Part shown: positions 24,090 to 33,317 of the stretch, piece after piece
Layout: every line of letters starts with the position of its first letter
Numbering within the stretch: the first letter of the stretch is position 1
Assembly (NCBI GenBank): GCA_046483725.1
Contig: JAWOCQ010000099.1
Span: 1 to 39,768, forward strand
Direction of reading: 5' to 3'
DNA from: T3SED10-47 sp046483725
Lineage (GTDB): Bacteria; Bipolaricaulota; Bipolaricaulia; Bipolaricaulales; Bipolaricaulaceae
Length of the DNA: 39,768 nucleotides
Program-made: the position numbers and the translations under genes
Notes under the pieces: generated by a model
What the model was told of the DNA's origin: nothing
The model's database searches: none
The model's input: the letters and a program-made list of their open reading frames with translations, nothing else

Positions 24090-24095
24090 ATCATA
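24090..24095 (-). promoter_or_regulatory. -10 box for yraN-comM (leaderless)
   Basis: TATGAT, 9 nt before the yraN ATG; no -35 seen. Predicts a 5' end within about 3 nt of the start codon. Confidence 0.45.
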
Positions 24096-24221
24096 GCACA
24101 TTAAGAACCGTAGGGGGAGCGCGGGCTCGCGTAACGCTGTCCGGCCTCGCTTTGCAAGCGGGGAGATATACACGACTCATTGCCCTCACCCGCCAACTAG
24201 CCAACGGGGGAGGTGGACTCC

Positions 24222-24227
24222 TATACT
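24222..24227 (+). promoter_or_regulatory. -10 box for mtaD (leaderless)
   Basis: TATACT, 7 nt before the mtaD ATG, so the transcript should begin at the ATG itself. A GGGGGAGG lies further upstream, too far (about 20 nt) to serve as ribosome site. Confidence 0.45.
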
Positions 24228-24234
24228 CCCTATC

Positions 24235-25518
24235 ATGCGCACCCTGATACGCAGCACGGCTGTAATCGGAGCCGGGGGAGCAGTTTCGCCGGCGATGGAC
24301 ATCGTTATCGAGGGCAACAGGTTCGCCAGCGTGGTACCGGCCGGCCAAGCCCAGGGCCCCTTTGACCGGACAGTCGATGGAGAGGGGAAGGTGTTCACGG
24401 CCGGTTTCGTCAACGCCCACACCCATCTGGCCATGACCCTGTTTCGCGGCAAGGCGGGGGACATGCCCCTTATGCGTTGGCTGGAAGAAGAAATCTGGCC
24501 CGTGGAACGCATGCTGACCGCAGAAGACGTACGCTGGTTCTCTCTCCTAGGCCTGGTGGAGATGATCCGCTCGGGTACGGTCGCCTTCGCGGATATGTAC
24601 TTTTTCATGGAGGAGACGGCTCAGGCGGTGGAGGAAGCAGGGCTGCGGGCCCTTCTGTCCTACGGGATCATCGCCCCCACCACGGACCGGATCGACCCGG
24701 AGCTACGGAAGGCAGAGGAGTTCGCCAGAACGTGGAACGGCTCTGCCGAGGGGCGGATCGCCACCGCCCTCTCTCCCCATGCCCCGTACACGTGCCTTCC
24801 CGAGCTGTGGACCCAAGCACTTGGGCTAGCTCGCGAACTCAAGGTCCCCATACACACGCATGTAGCTGAGACGCAACAGGAGGTGCAACGCATGCGCGAG
24901 GAGACCGGCCGGTCCCCTGTAGAGTGGCTGGAGGGCCTGGGGGTCTTCTCCGTGCCCACGCTGGCCGCGCACTGCGTTCATGTATCGGAGAAGGATCGCG
25001 ATATCTTGGCCGCCCATCAGGTTGCAGCAGCGCATTGCCCATCGTCAAACGCGCGGCTGGCCTGCGGGATCGCCCCCATCACTGAGATGTTGAACGCCGG
25101 CGTCAACGTAGCGCTGGGAACAGACGGTCCCGGCTCCAGCGGAGGCCTGAACCTAATGCGGGAGATGCGCCTGGCCGCCTTGCTAGGTAAGCTCCAACAG
25201 CGGGACCCGCAGGCGATCTCCCCTGACGTGGCCCTTTCCATGGCCACCCAGCGCGGGGCTATGGCCCTTGGCTGGAGGAATGAAACAGGTACAATTGCCG
25301 AAGGAAGGTTGGCTGATGGAATCCTGGTGGCTCGGCAGGGCGCACACATGGTCCCCGGCTATAACCCCGTTACGGACTTAGTCTACTCCGCCAGTAAGGC
25401 GGATGTAAGAGTCGTGTTCGTCAATGGGAGGATGCTTATGGACGAGGGCCGGCTGCTCACCTTGGATGAGGAGAGAATCACGGCCAAGTGCCGTGAGCTT
25501 GCGCACAAGTACCGCTAG
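24235..25518 (+). CDS. mtaD: 5'-methylthioadenosine/S-adenosylhomocysteine deaminase
   Basis: 427-aa amidohydrolase-superfamily enzyme with a metal-dependent TIM barrel. Metal ligands H62 and H64 (NAHTHLAM), H209 (HTHVAE with catalytic E212), H246 (AHCVH) and D297 (GTDGPGSS) are all present. The SNARLACGIAPI segment is typical of MtaD/SAH deaminases. It converts MTA, SAH or adenosine to inosine forms in methionine/SAM salvage. Other members (atrazine chlorohydrolase, guanine deaminase) fit less well. The ATG has no ribosome site; a -10 lies 7 nt upstream. It heads a plus-strand series into rpsO-pnp. Confidence 0.88.
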   Translation: MRTLIRSTAVIGAGGAVSPAMDIVIEGNRFASVVPAGQAQGPFDRTVDGEGKVFTAGFVNAHTHLAMTLFRGKAGDMPLMRWLEEEIWPVERMLTAEDVRWFSLLGLVEMIRSGTVAFADMYFFMEETAQAVEEAGLRALLSYGIIAPTTDRIDPELRKAEEFARTWNGSAEGRIATALSPHAPYTCLPELWTQALGLARELKVPIHTHVAETQQEVQRMREETGRSPVEWLEGLGVFSVPTLAAHCVHVSEKDRDILAAHQVAAAHCPSSNARLACGIAPITEMLNAGVNVALGTDGPGSSGGLNLMREMRLAALLGKLQQRDPQAISPDVALSMATQRGAMALGWRNETGTIAEGRLADGILVARQGAHMVPGYNPVTDLVYSASKADVRVVFVNGRMLMDEGRLLTLDEERITAKCRELAHKYR

Positions 25519-25572
25519 CAACCCTTCCTTGGCGCGTGCCCGCTGGGGAAAGGGCGCTTGCAGGAGGTGTAC

Positions 25573-25845
25573 ATGGCACTGACACAGCAGGAGAAGGAAC
25601 AAGTCCTAGAGCGTTTTGCTCAACATGAAGGTGACACGGGGTCCGTGGAGGTCCAAGTAGCACTACTTACGAGGCGCATCAAGCAGCTGACGGAGCACTT
25701 TGGTGTACACAAGCAGGACTTCCATTCCCGTCGTGGCCTGCAAAAGATGGTGGCGCGGCGCCGGCGGTTGCTGCAATATTTGAAGAACCGCGACCCGCGC
25801 CGCTACGCCAAGCTTATCCGTGAACTAGGAATCAGAGGTGTGTGA
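25573..25845 (+). CDS. rpsO: 30S ribosomal protein S15
   Basis: 90-aa primary 16S rRNA-binding protein. Typical sequence: GDTGSVEVQVALLTRRI, LTEHF, HKQDFHSRRGLQKMVARRRRLL and YLKNRD. ATG at 25573 follows AGGAGGT; an upstream in-frame start would include the ribosome site. Followed by pnp after a 4-nt gap, the conserved rpsO-pnp pair. Confidence 0.97.
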   Translation: MALTQQEKEQVLERFAQHEGDTGSVEVQVALLTRRIKQLTEHFGVHKQDFHSRRGLQKMVARRRRLLQYLKNRDPRRYAKLIRELGIRGV

Positions 25846-25849
25846 CAGG

Positions 25850-28207
25850 ATGCAAGCGATAGAGATGGAGCTAGCTGGAAAGACGTTACGTTTGGAGAGC
25901 GGCCGCATGGCCAAGCAGGCCGACGGCGCGGTCCTGGTGAGTTGGGGCGATACACGGGTGTTAGTGACAGCAGTGTGTGAGCCCAGTGATGGAACACTCG
26001 ACTACTTCCCGTTGCGGGTTGATTTCGAGGAGAAGTTTTACGCCGGCGGGAAGATCCCCGGGGGCTTTTTCAAGCGCGAAGGAAAACCATCCGATGAGGC
26101 GGTATTGGCCGCGCGGTTTATTGACCGGCCTATCCGCCCGTTGTTTCCCAAAGGCTACAAGGACGAAGTGCACATAGTGGCCACGGTCCTCAGCGCAGAG
26201 CGGGACAACCCCCCGGAAATCGCAGCCATGCTCGGCGCATCCGCCGCGCTGATGATCTCCCCCGCCCCCTTCCGAGGGCCGATCGCCGGCGTGCATGTGG
26301 GGATGGAAGACGGGGAGATCCGCACTAACCCAGCCAACGCAGTTCGTGAGGAAGGGCCGATGGATATTGTGGTCGCCGGAACGGGCAGCACGGTAACCAT
26401 GGTCGAGGGGGCTATGCGCGAGGTGCCCGAGGAGAAGGTGATCGAAGCGGTTCAACAGGCCCATGAGTTGATCCGGTCATTGGTGGAGTTTCAGGAGCAA
26501 TTTGCGTCTGCACACCAGGTGGCCAAGCGTGAGGCACCTGAAGAACCCGAAGTCCCCCAGGATATCCTTGAGGAAGTACGGCGGCTTATGTGGGATCGCT
26601 TCGCTGAGCTGAAACAAGCCCCCAACAAGAGAGCGCGGCAGGAAGCCGAGGACGGGCTTCTGGAGGAAGCCCTGCAGCAGCTTGTCGGCGACGAGCTGGA
26701 CGAGACCGCGGCCGCGGAGCGCCAAACGGCAGTACGCACTGCGTTTGAAGGATTGCTCAAACAATACAGCCGAGATTCGATACTCAACAAGGCCGAACGC
26801 CTCGACGGGCGACGTCCTGAGCAGATGCGGCCGATCAGCATCGAAACAGGGATTCTGCCTCGCGTGCACGGATCTGCGTTGTTCACCAGGGGAGAGACCC
26901 AGAGCTTGGGTACGTGTACTCTGGGAGCGACCCGCCGGGACGCCCAGATAGTCGATCTGATGATGGATGAGGGGCTGAAGCGCTTCATGCTTCACTACAA
27001 CTTCCCGCCGTTTTGCGTCGGCGAGGCCCGCCGCATGGGGCCCCCGCCGCGGCGGGCCATCGGTCACGGGCGCCTGGCGGAGAACGCTGTGCGCGCCGTC
27101 CTTCCGCCGGAAGACGAGTTCCCGTACATAATCCGGGTGGTTTCCGAAATTCTGGAGTCCAACGGCTCGTCATCCATGGCCTCCGTATGCTCGGGGTCGC
27201 TGGCGATGATGGACGCCGGCGTGCCGCTGCGCAAAGCGGTGGCCGGAGTGGCCATGGGGCTGATAACCGGCGAAGAGGGCCAGCTTGTAGTGTTGACAGA
27301 TATCACGGGGCAAGAGGACCACTTCGGCGACATGGACTTCAAGGTCGCGGGCACCCGCGACGGCGTGACGGCCTTTCAACTGGACGTGAAGACAGGCGGC
27401 ATAGATGGAGAGTTGATGCGCAAGGCGATCACCCAGGCTCAGAAGGCCAGATTACAGATCCTGGAGCTCATGGAGCAGGCTCTCCCCTCGCCGCGCCCGC
27501 ACCTTTCCCCGTACGCACCGATGTTGGACATGGTGCGCATCAACCCCGAAAAGATCGGCATGGTCATCGGCCCGGGCGGGAAGATGATCCGCTCGCTTCA
27601 GGAGGAGACGGGCACCGACATCGACATCGAGGACGATGGCCTGATCAAAATCGTGGGGGAATCGGCGGAAGACGTCGCCCAGGCGCGGCGAGCCATCGAG
27701 GGACTAACCGAGGAAATCGAGGAAGGCAAATCGTTCGAGGCAAAGGTGGTGCGGGTAGTCCCGTTCGGGGCCTTTGTCGAGCTGAAGCCGGGTATGGACG
27801 GCTTGATACACATCTCCAACCTCTCCGACGGCTATGTGGAGAAGGTGGAGGATGTAGTCAACGTCGGCGATGAGGTGAAGGTCGAGGTCATCGGTACCGA
27901 CGACTCCGGAAAGCCCAGGCTGCGCCTTCTGCGAGAAACGCCCGAGCTGAAAGCCGGGGACGTAATCCCGGGCAAGGTCACCCACACCACAGACTACGGC
28001 GTGTTCGTGGAGATCGCGCCGGGCGTCCGGGGGTTGGTGCACGTTTCCCGCCTGGGAGAAAAGGCGGACCCACGCCGTCTGGCCAAGAAAGGCGACCCGA
28101 TGACCGTGGAGATAGAGGATATCGAGCAAGTGGGGAACCAGACCCGCTACAAGCTACGTCGCCTCCCTTCCGAGAACAAGGAGTCACAGGAGCAGGAAGA
28201 CGCATGA
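25850..28207 (+). CDS. pnp: Polyribonucleotide nucleotidyltransferase with two S1 domains
   Basis: 785-aa trimeric 3'-5' phosphorolytic exoribonuclease. Two RNase PH domains (about 5-210 and 320-545) flank an all-helical domain (about 235-310). The second core has the phosphate-binding SMASVCSGSLAMMDAG and catalytic DMDFKVAGT. A KH domain (about 562-622, GxxG loop IGPGGK) and then two tandem S1 domains follow: about 627-696 (AKVVRVVPFGAFVEL ... GLIHISNLS) and 702-771 (GKVTHTTDYGVFVEI ... GLVHVSRLG). The family normally has one S1 and about 700 aa. ATG 25850 with GAGGTG; overlaps the peptidase gene as ATGA. Confidence 0.96.
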   Translation: MQAIEMELAGKTLRLESGRMAKQADGAVLVSWGDTRVLVTAVCEPSDGTLDYFPLRVDFEEKFYAGGKIPGGFFKREGKPSDEAVLAARFIDRPIRPLFPKGYKDEVHIVATVLSAERDNPPEIAAMLGASAALMISPAPFRGPIAGVHVGMEDGEIRTNPANAVREEGPMDIVVAGTGSTVTMVEGAMREVPEEKVIEAVQQAHELIRSLVEFQEQFASAHQVAKREAPEEPEVPQDILEEVRRLMWDRFAELKQAPNKRARQEAEDGLLEEALQQLVGDELDETAAAERQTAVRTAFEGLLKQYSRDSILNKAERLDGRRPEQMRPISIETGILPRVHGSALFTRGETQSLGTCTLGATRRDAQIVDLMMDEGLKRFMLHYNFPPFCVGEARRMGPPPRRAIGHGRLAENAVRAVLPPEDEFPYIIRVVSEILESNGSSSMASVCSGSLAMMDAGVPLRKAVAGVAMGLITGEEGQLVVLTDITGQEDHFGDMDFKVAGTRDGVTAFQLDVKTGGIDGELMRKAITQAQKARLQILELMEQALPSPRPHLSPYAPMLDMVRINPEKIGMVIGPGGKMIRSLQEETGTDIDIEDDGLIKIVGESAEDVAQARRAIEGLTEEIEEGKSFEAKVVRVVPFGAFVELKPGMDGLIHISNLSDGYVEKVEDVVNVGDEVKVEVIGTDDSGKPRLRLLRETPELKAGDVIPGKVTHTTDYGVFVEIAPGVRGLVHVSRLGEKADPRRLAKKGDPMTVEIEDIEQVGNQTRYKLRRLPSENKESQEQEDA

Positions 28208-29487
28208 AGGAGGTCTTCCCAGGGTGCTTCGAGACCAGACTTCCGGTCGGCCTGCGCGTCCTGGCCGCGCCGATGGAAAACGTGCGTTCCGTATCCATGG
28301 GTGTGTGGGTGAGGGCAGGAAGCCGACACGATCCTCCCGAGCGGGGCGGGTTGGCTCACCTCATCGAGCACATGGTGTTTAAGGGAACCAAACGTCGATC
28401 GGCGCTGGAGATTGCCAGAGTCATCGACGCCCTGGGAGGGCAACTCAATGGGTCTACAAGCAAGGAAGCGACTTTCTACTTCACCACCGTCCTGGACGAG
28501 GGATTTGCGGAAGGCCTATCCAGCATGGCCGACCTGGTAACCCAGCCCAAGCTGGCGCCCGAAGGCCTAGAACGGGAACGTGCCGTTGTTCTAGATGAAA
28601 TCCGCGGGGCGAAGGACACCCCGGAGGAGGTGGTGTTCGAACTCCTCGCGGCGCGGATGTGGGGCACCGACCACCCGTTGGGCCGGCCGGTAATGGGAAA
28701 CCCCGAACAGGTCAAGTCGGCCACCCATCAGGAACTGGTGGACCAGTTCAATCGAACCTATGTGGCACCTCACAGCGTGCTGGTGGCCTCCGGCCGATTG
28801 TCCCCGGAGCAGGTAGAGGAGGAGGCCTCCTGTATCCCCTGGAACGGTGGTCCACATAGCCCGCTGTCCTCCATGCCTCCTTCTGCCGGTGCAGGACTGA
28901 GCGTGAACGAAAGGGATATCCAACAAGTACACATCGCCCTGGGCTTTCCCACCGTGTCCGCGCCCAATTCCCAGCGCTACACAGTGGAGGTCATGTCCTC
29001 CCTCCTGGGGGGAGGCGTGAGTTCACGCCTGTTCCAGCGGGTGCGAGAGGAGCGGGGGCTTTTGTACACGGTCTTCTCCAGTACCAGCTACTACACCGAC
29101 GCAGGCGCCCTCATCGTCTATGCGGCCTGCGACGGCGAACACCTTGCCCAGGTGTTGGAACTGATTTGGGAGGAGCTTGAGCACATGGCGGCCGAGCCCC
29201 CGGACACACTGGATTTGGACCGCGCAGTGCAACGCCTGCGCAGCGGGTTTCTCCTAGGACAAGAAGACCCTTCCGGGCGCTTGGCCCGCCTGGGAACAGC
29301 AGCTTCTTTAGGCTTGCCGCTGCTTTCCCCTGACGAGGTCGTCGCCCGCTTGCAGGCGGTTTCCGCGGAACAGGTCCAGGAGATGGCGCAGGCAACGTTC
29401 CGGCCAGAACAGGCGACCTTGGCGCTGGCGGGACCTTCCGCCGACCACATGGAGCGGACAGCGGGAAGCTTGCTGGGGGTGACTTGA
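28204..29487 (+). CDS. M16-family zinc peptidase (processing-protease-like)
   Basis: 427-aa inverzincin peptidase. The zinc site HxxEH is HLIEH (52-56), with the third ligand E132 in VVLDEIRGAKD, exactly 76 residues after H56 as in the family. The second half has the usual LGGGVSSRLFQRVREERGL and YTVFS substrate-side motifs. No signal peptide, so cytoplasmic. The conserved pnp-M16 order is also found in Bacillus (mlpA/ymxG), though its substrate is unknown. The start overlaps the pnp stop (ATGA); the stop overlaps coaD. Confidence 0.92.
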   Translation: MKEVFPGCFETRLPVGLRVLAAPMENVRSVSMGVWVRAGSRHDPPERGGLAHLIEHMVFKGTKRRSALEIARVIDALGGQLNGSTSKEATFYFTTVLDEGFAEGLSSMADLVTQPKLAPEGLERERAVVLDEIRGAKDTPEEVVFELLAARMWGTDHPLGRPVMGNPEQVKSATHQELVDQFNRTYVAPHSVLVASGRLSPEQVEEEASCIPWNGGPHSPLSSMPPSAGAGLSVNERDIQQVHIALGFPTVSAPNSQRYTVEVMSSLLGGGVSSRLFQRVREERGLLYTVFSSTSYYTDAGALIVYAACDGEHLAQVLELIWEELEHMAAEPPDTLDLDRAVQRLRSGFLLGQEDPSGRLARLGTAASLGLPLLSPDEVVARLQAVSAEQVQEMAQATFRPEQATLALAGPSADHMERTAGSLLGVT

Positions 29488-29975
29488 TGACAAAAGCCCT
29501 GTACCCGGGGAGCTTCGACCCGATCACCTACGGGCACCTGGACGTGGTGCAGCGAGCGCAGAAGCTGTTCCCCCATCTGACAGTCGCGGTTGTGGAGAAC
29601 CCCCGCAAGGCGCCGCTTTTCACTACCGCAGAACGGAAGTCCCTCGTCGAGGACGCGCTGACCGAGTTGGGAATCACCGATGTTCCCGTGGTCACCTACT
29701 CGGGCCTCCTCATCGAGTGCGCCAAACGCCTGGGAGTCACAGCCGTGGTACGAGGCCTGAGGGCGATGTCCGACTTCGACTACGAGTTCCAGATGGCCCT
29801 CACCAACAGGGACCTAGACTCCGGAGTGGAGTCGGTGTTCCTGATGACAGCCTACAAGTATTCCTTTCTCTCTTCATCCATCGTCAAGGAAGTCAAACAG
29901 TACGACGGCCAGGTGCGCAAGTTCGTCCCCCGGTGCGTGGAACGAGCGCTGGAGGATAAGTTCGGTCTGACCTAG
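29487..29975 (+). CDS. coaD: Phosphopantetheine adenylyltransferase
   Basis: 162-aa nucleotidyltransferase making dephospho-CoA from 4'-phosphopantetheine and ATP. N-terminal GSFDPITYGHLD holds the TxGH motif; VRGLRAMSDFDYEFQMA and YSFLSSSIVKEV are diagnostic. The ATG at 29487 overlaps the M16 stop by one base (TGATG); an adjacent TTG at 29484 is possible. Confidence 0.96.
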   Translation: MTKALYPGSFDPITYGHLDVVQRAQKLFPHLTVAVVENPRKAPLFTTAERKSLVEDALTELGITDVPVVTYSGLLIECAKRLGVTAVVRGLRAMSDFDYEFQMALTNRDLDSGVESVFLMTAYKYSFLSSSIVKEVKQYDGQVRKFVPRCVERALEDKFGLT

Positions 29976-29976
29976 G

Positions 29977-30005
29977 TTGCCGCCGCCGAACCCCTATGCT
30001 ACTCT
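29977..30005 (+). promoter_or_regulatory. Possible promoter for the ABC exporter operon
   Basis: TTGCCG, 17-bp spacer, TACTCT, ending 18 nt before the GTG start of the ATPase gene. Moderate match only; read-through from coaD is equally possible as there is no terminator. Confidence 0.3.
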
Positions 30006-30023
30006 CAGTTCTGGAGGGCTGGT

Positions 30024-30953
30024 GTGGATAAACGGGGCGAAGTGCTACTGAGCGTTCAGAACCTAAGGAAGTCCTATGGTTCGGTACAGGCGGTTGCAGG
30101 CATCAGCTTCCGGGTTCACCGGGCCAGCGTGTTCACCATCCTGGGCCCCAACGGAGCCGGCAAGACCACCACGCTGGAGATCCTGGAGGGAATCAGGGCG
30201 GCGGACTCCGGGGAGATCCACCTGTTCGGCAACAAGACCCGCAGGGTTACCGAACAGATGAAACAGCGCATAGGCGTCCTCCTGCAGGACGGAAACTTCG
30301 AGCCTTACCTCAAGGTACGCGAGATCGTTTCCCTATTCGCCTCGTTCTTCCACCGGGCGCTTCCGGTGGACGAGGTCCTGAAGAGAGTTGCCTTGACCGA
30401 CAAGGCAGGGGCGATGGTAAAGACCCTCTCCGGCGGGCAACGCCAGCGGCTGGCGGTGGGGGTTGCTCTGGTCAACGACCCCGAGCTCGTCTTCCTGGAC
30501 GAGCCCACCACAGGCCTCGACCCGCAGGCACGCCGTAATCTGTGGAGCATCTTCCAGGAACTGCAAGACGCTGGCAAGACCCTGATCCTCACCACACACT
30601 ACATGGAGGAAGCGGAGGCCCTGTCCAAACACGTGTGCATCATGGACCACGGATCTATCATCGCTGAAGGATCGCCCGAGGAGCTGGCGCGGGGGTTGGG
30701 ACAGGATTCCATCATCGAGTTTGAGGTTCAGGATATGGAAGCCAAAGCCGTCACCGCGCTGCGGGAATTCGGCTCCGCTGTGGAACACCACGACAGCACA
30801 GTGGTGATTCGCACGCAGGAGCTCACCGGAGCCATGGCCAACCTGTTGTCCTGGGCACGGGAGCACGATATCCCTCTCACGAACTTGGCCGTGCGGCACC
30901 CCCACCTGGAGGACGTATTCCTCTCCCTAACCGGTAGGAGGCTACGGGAGTGA
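30024..30953 (+). CDS. ABC-2 type exporter ATP-binding protein
   Basis: 309-aa ABC ATPase of the DrrA/CcmA class. Walker A GPNGAGKT (41-48), Q-loop GVLLQDGNF, signature LSGGQRQRLAVG, Walker B LVFLDEPTTGLDP and H-loop LTTHYMEEAE are intact. The C-terminal 80 residues form the regulatory extension seen in drug and polymer exporters (ending VRHPHLEDVFLSLTGRRL). GTG start with GGAGG. It powers the two permeases that follow; the gene ends overlapping the first permease (GTGA). Substrate not inferable. Confidence 0.93.
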   Translation: MDKRGEVLLSVQNLRKSYGSVQAVAGISFRVHRASVFTILGPNGAGKTTTLEILEGIRAADSGEIHLFGNKTRRVTEQMKQRIGVLLQDGNFEPYLKVREIVSLFASFFHRALPVDEVLKRVALTDKAGAMVKTLSGGQRQRLAVGVALVNDPELVFLDEPTTGLDPQARRNLWSIFQELQDAGKTLILTTHYMEEAEALSKHVCIMDHGSIIAEGSPEELARGLGQDSIIEFEVQDMEAKAVTALREFGSAVEHHDSTVVIRTQELTGAMANLLSWAREHDIPLTNLAVRHPHLEDVFLSLTGRRLRE

Positions 30954-32158
30954 AGGGAGTTCTCAGGCTGGCCTGGCTGAACCTCCGTACCTGGCTGCGG
31001 GAGCGGATCACTCTATTCTGGACATTACTGTTCCCGGTCTTCCTGTTGGTCCTGCTCGGCGCGATTTTCGGCGGTACGAACGAAGAGAGCTATATGCGCT
31101 TTCACATCGGCCTGGTGAACCTGGACCGGGAGGTGGAAACCACCGACTTCGGCGAAATGGTGGAGGATGCCTTTGCAGAACTCGCCACGCGGAGGGAAGA
31201 AGGCCGTGAACAGCTGTTTGTGCTCCGTCGCCCGGCAGAGGACGAGGACCCGGAAGGCTTTCTGTCAGCCGAGCGTGAGGCGCTCCGTCAAGGACAGCGC
31301 GCAGCCATCGTGATAATCCCCCGGGGCTTCAGCGAAACCGTGGCCCGGGCGGTGCGCGAACCCTCCCCGTCCCTACAAGCTCAAATACAAGTCCTCTATA
31401 GCCAGGGGGATGCCAGCTCGGAGCTTGCCGGGAGCATCGTGGAGCAGGTGCTGACGGGATTGGACCGGGAGCTTTTGATCCAGGCCGGTCTATACAATCC
31501 GGACGAGGAGATTCCGGTGGCCTCCTCCTGGGTGGGCACCGCCGACCGGGCGGCCCGGTACGTGGACTTCCTCTTGCCCGGGGTGATCCTCATGGCCTTC
31601 CTCACCAACGGACTGTTCGGCGTCCCCGGCAGTATCCTCTACGCCCGTGACCATCGCATCCTCAGGCGCTACTGGGTCACACCGCTCACCGTGCGGCGGT
31701 ACCTCATCGGGTTCAGCCTGTCCACGTTGGGGATGTGTGCGCTCCAACTGGGGCTCCTGTGGGCGCTCGGGAGGTGGGCGTTTGGCGCCCAGGTGCAGCT
31801 GGCCGCGCCGGGGGCGGGAACCTACCTCTTGCTTTCCGCTGTCACTTTTCTGGCGCTGGGGTTCTTGATCGCCTCGCTCGCCAAAACCGCGAATGCGGCG
31901 ATGTCTATCGCCAACATCCTAAACATGCCCCTGCTCTTTCTTAGCGGGATCTTCTTCCCCGTTACCGTCCTCCCCTTGGCACTACAGGTGCTGGTGTACG
32001 CCAACCCGGTCACCTACCTCGTGGACGGGCTGCGAGCCAGCCTGGGAGTAGGAGCAGGGCAGCTTCCACCGTGGGCGACCTTGGTGGTGCCTGTTTTGTG
32101 GATCCTCTTCGCCGGGGCGATGGCTGAACGTAGGCTGCAGTGGGACGTGGACCGATGA
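30950..32158 (+). CDS. ABC-2 type exporter permease, subunit 1
   Basis: 402-aa membrane protein. One N-terminal helix (FWTLLFPVFLLVLLGAIFGG, about 23-42), a 160-residue extracytoplasmic domain rich in Glu/Arg (about 45-205), then five or six helices from PGVILMAFLTNGLFG onwards, including the ABC-2 signature LNMPLLFLSGIFFPVTVLP and NPVTYLVDGLR. Fits the long (YhhJ/DrrB-like with domain) ABC-2 permeases. GTG start overlaps the ATPase stop; ends in ATGA with subunit 2. Confidence 0.88.
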   Translation: MKGVLRLAWLNLRTWLRERITLFWTLLFPVFLLVLLGAIFGGTNEESYMRFHIGLVNLDREVETTDFGEMVEDAFAELATRREEGREQLFVLRRPAEDEDPEGFLSAEREALRQGQRAAIVIIPRGFSETVARAVREPSPSLQAQIQVLYSQGDASSELAGSIVEQVLTGLDRELLIQAGLYNPDEEIPVASSWVGTADRAARYVDFLLPGVILMAFLTNGLFGVPGSILYARDHRILRRYWVTPLTVRRYLIGFSLSTLGMCALQLGLLWALGRWAFGAQVQLAAPGAGTYLLLSAVTFLALGFLIASLAKTANAAMSIANILNMPLLFLSGIFFPVTVLPLALQVLVYANPVTYLVDGLRASLGVGAGQLPPWATLVVPVLWILFAGAMAERRLQWDVDR

Positions 32159-33222
32159 AACAGTTCGCGGCCCTTGCAAGGACGGAACTAAACGTATTCT
32201 TGCGTGATAGGGCAACGTTCCTGGTCACATTTCTCTTTCCCTTAGTGTTCATACTCATCTTCGGATTTCTGATGGGAGGAGAGGACGTAGAGCGCGTTGC
32301 GCTGGGGATATACCTCACAGAGGACCGCGACGCGGGCGTGCTCGAGGATGCCGCGGCCCAGCGAGAGGGCCTGCGGCACGAAACCTACCCCTCCCGCGAT
32401 GCCCTGGAAAAAGCCCTGCAGGATCGTGAAGTGGATATGGGAGTCGTGTGGGATGGGGAAGAGCTCACGTTCCTTTATGACCCCGCGATGGTGCAGCGGC
32501 AGGCTGCCCTATCCCAACTGGCCGCCGGTCTGGCGTCCGACTTCAACCTGCGCCGCCAAGGACTGAACCACATGTTGGTGGCGGAGCGTCACCACGTGGG
32601 ACTGGCAGCCGCGGCCAACTGGTTCAATATGATGGTCCCCGCCATCATCGCGTTCAGCATCCTCTCAGCAGGGATCTTCGCCGTATCCGGGCACATCACC
32701 GCCATGAAGGAACGCAAGATCCTCGACCGTCTCACCGTCACACCGATGCGTCCGTTAGCCTTTCTGCTGGCCGTGATGAGCGTTCGGCTCGCGGTAGTCT
32801 ACATCTCCACCTTGATCACCTTGTTCACTGCCATGGGGGTGTTCAACGTGGACTTCCAGATGGATTGGCCGCTCTACACTTTGTTCGTAGCTGCCTCGAC
32901 CTTGGGGATGATGGGGTTCGGCGCGCTGATTACTCTGGTCGTGCGCCGCCCATCGTCGGCCAGCAACGTGGCCAACGTGCTGGTTATGGTCATGATGTTC
33001 ATGTCAGGGATCTTCTTCCCCGTGGAGATCATGCCGCCCTTCCTCCAGGTCATCAGCCACGCGTTTCCCCTGACCTACATGGCCGAGGGCCTGCGCTTCA
33101 CCACCGGGGTAATCGACATGGCGCCGGCACGCTTCTTGGCCATAACTGCCGCCCTCGCCGGGCTAGCTCTGCTTCTACTGCCGGCCCTGGCCCGCTATGT
33201 GGTGCGCCCCGAGAGGCACTAG
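32155..33222 (+). CDS. ABC-2 type exporter permease, subunit 2
   Basis: 355-aa membrane protein of the same build as its upstream neighbour: helix at about 22-42 (FLVTFLFPLVFILIFGF), a shorter extracytoplasmic domain (about 45-165), then helices including VPAIIAFSILSAGIFAVSG and MFMSGIFFPVEIMPP ... ISHAFPLTYMAEGLR. The two dissimilar permeases probably form a heterodimer with the ATPase dimer. ATG 32155 overlaps the preceding stop; an upstream start at 32140 would be inside the first permease. Confidence 0.88.
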   Translation: MKQFAALARTELNVFLRDRATFLVTFLFPLVFILIFGFLMGGEDVERVALGIYLTEDRDAGVLEDAAAQREGLRHETYPSRDALEKALQDREVDMGVVWDGEELTFLYDPAMVQRQAALSQLAAGLASDFNLRRQGLNHMLVAERHHVGLAAAANWFNMMVPAIIAFSILSAGIFAVSGHITAMKERKILDRLTVTPMRPLAFLLAVMSVRLAVVYISTLITLFTAMGVFNVDFQMDWPLYTLFVAASTLGMMGFGALITLVVRRPSSASNVANVLVMVMMFMSGIFFPVEIMPPFLQVISHAFPLTYMAEGLRFTTGVIDMAPARFLAITAALAGLALLLLPALARYVVRPERH

Positions 33223-33223
33223 C

Positions 33224-33238
33224 TTCCCGGCAAGGGAA
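33224..33238. terminator. Weak hairpin between convergent exporter and hydrolase genes
   Basis: TTCCC-GGCAA-GGGAA, 5-bp stem directly after the exporter stop in a 95-bp convergent gap. No U-tract. Confidence 0.2.
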
Positions 33239-33317
33239 CCACGAACACGATCCAATGATCAGGCTGGGGTCTTATTCACCGGCCACTCGCTGTGCCCCGT
33301 CCGACGACTATGCCTCT

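Noticed and set aside
23108..24247. 379-codon plus-strand frame opposite comM/yraN
   Set aside because: Antisense shadow of two well-identified genes.
25536..25557. Short hairpin before rpsO as an S15 autoregulatory site
   Set aside because: Only 6 pairs including one wobble (GTGCCC/GGGCGC); too little to call without comparison to relatives.
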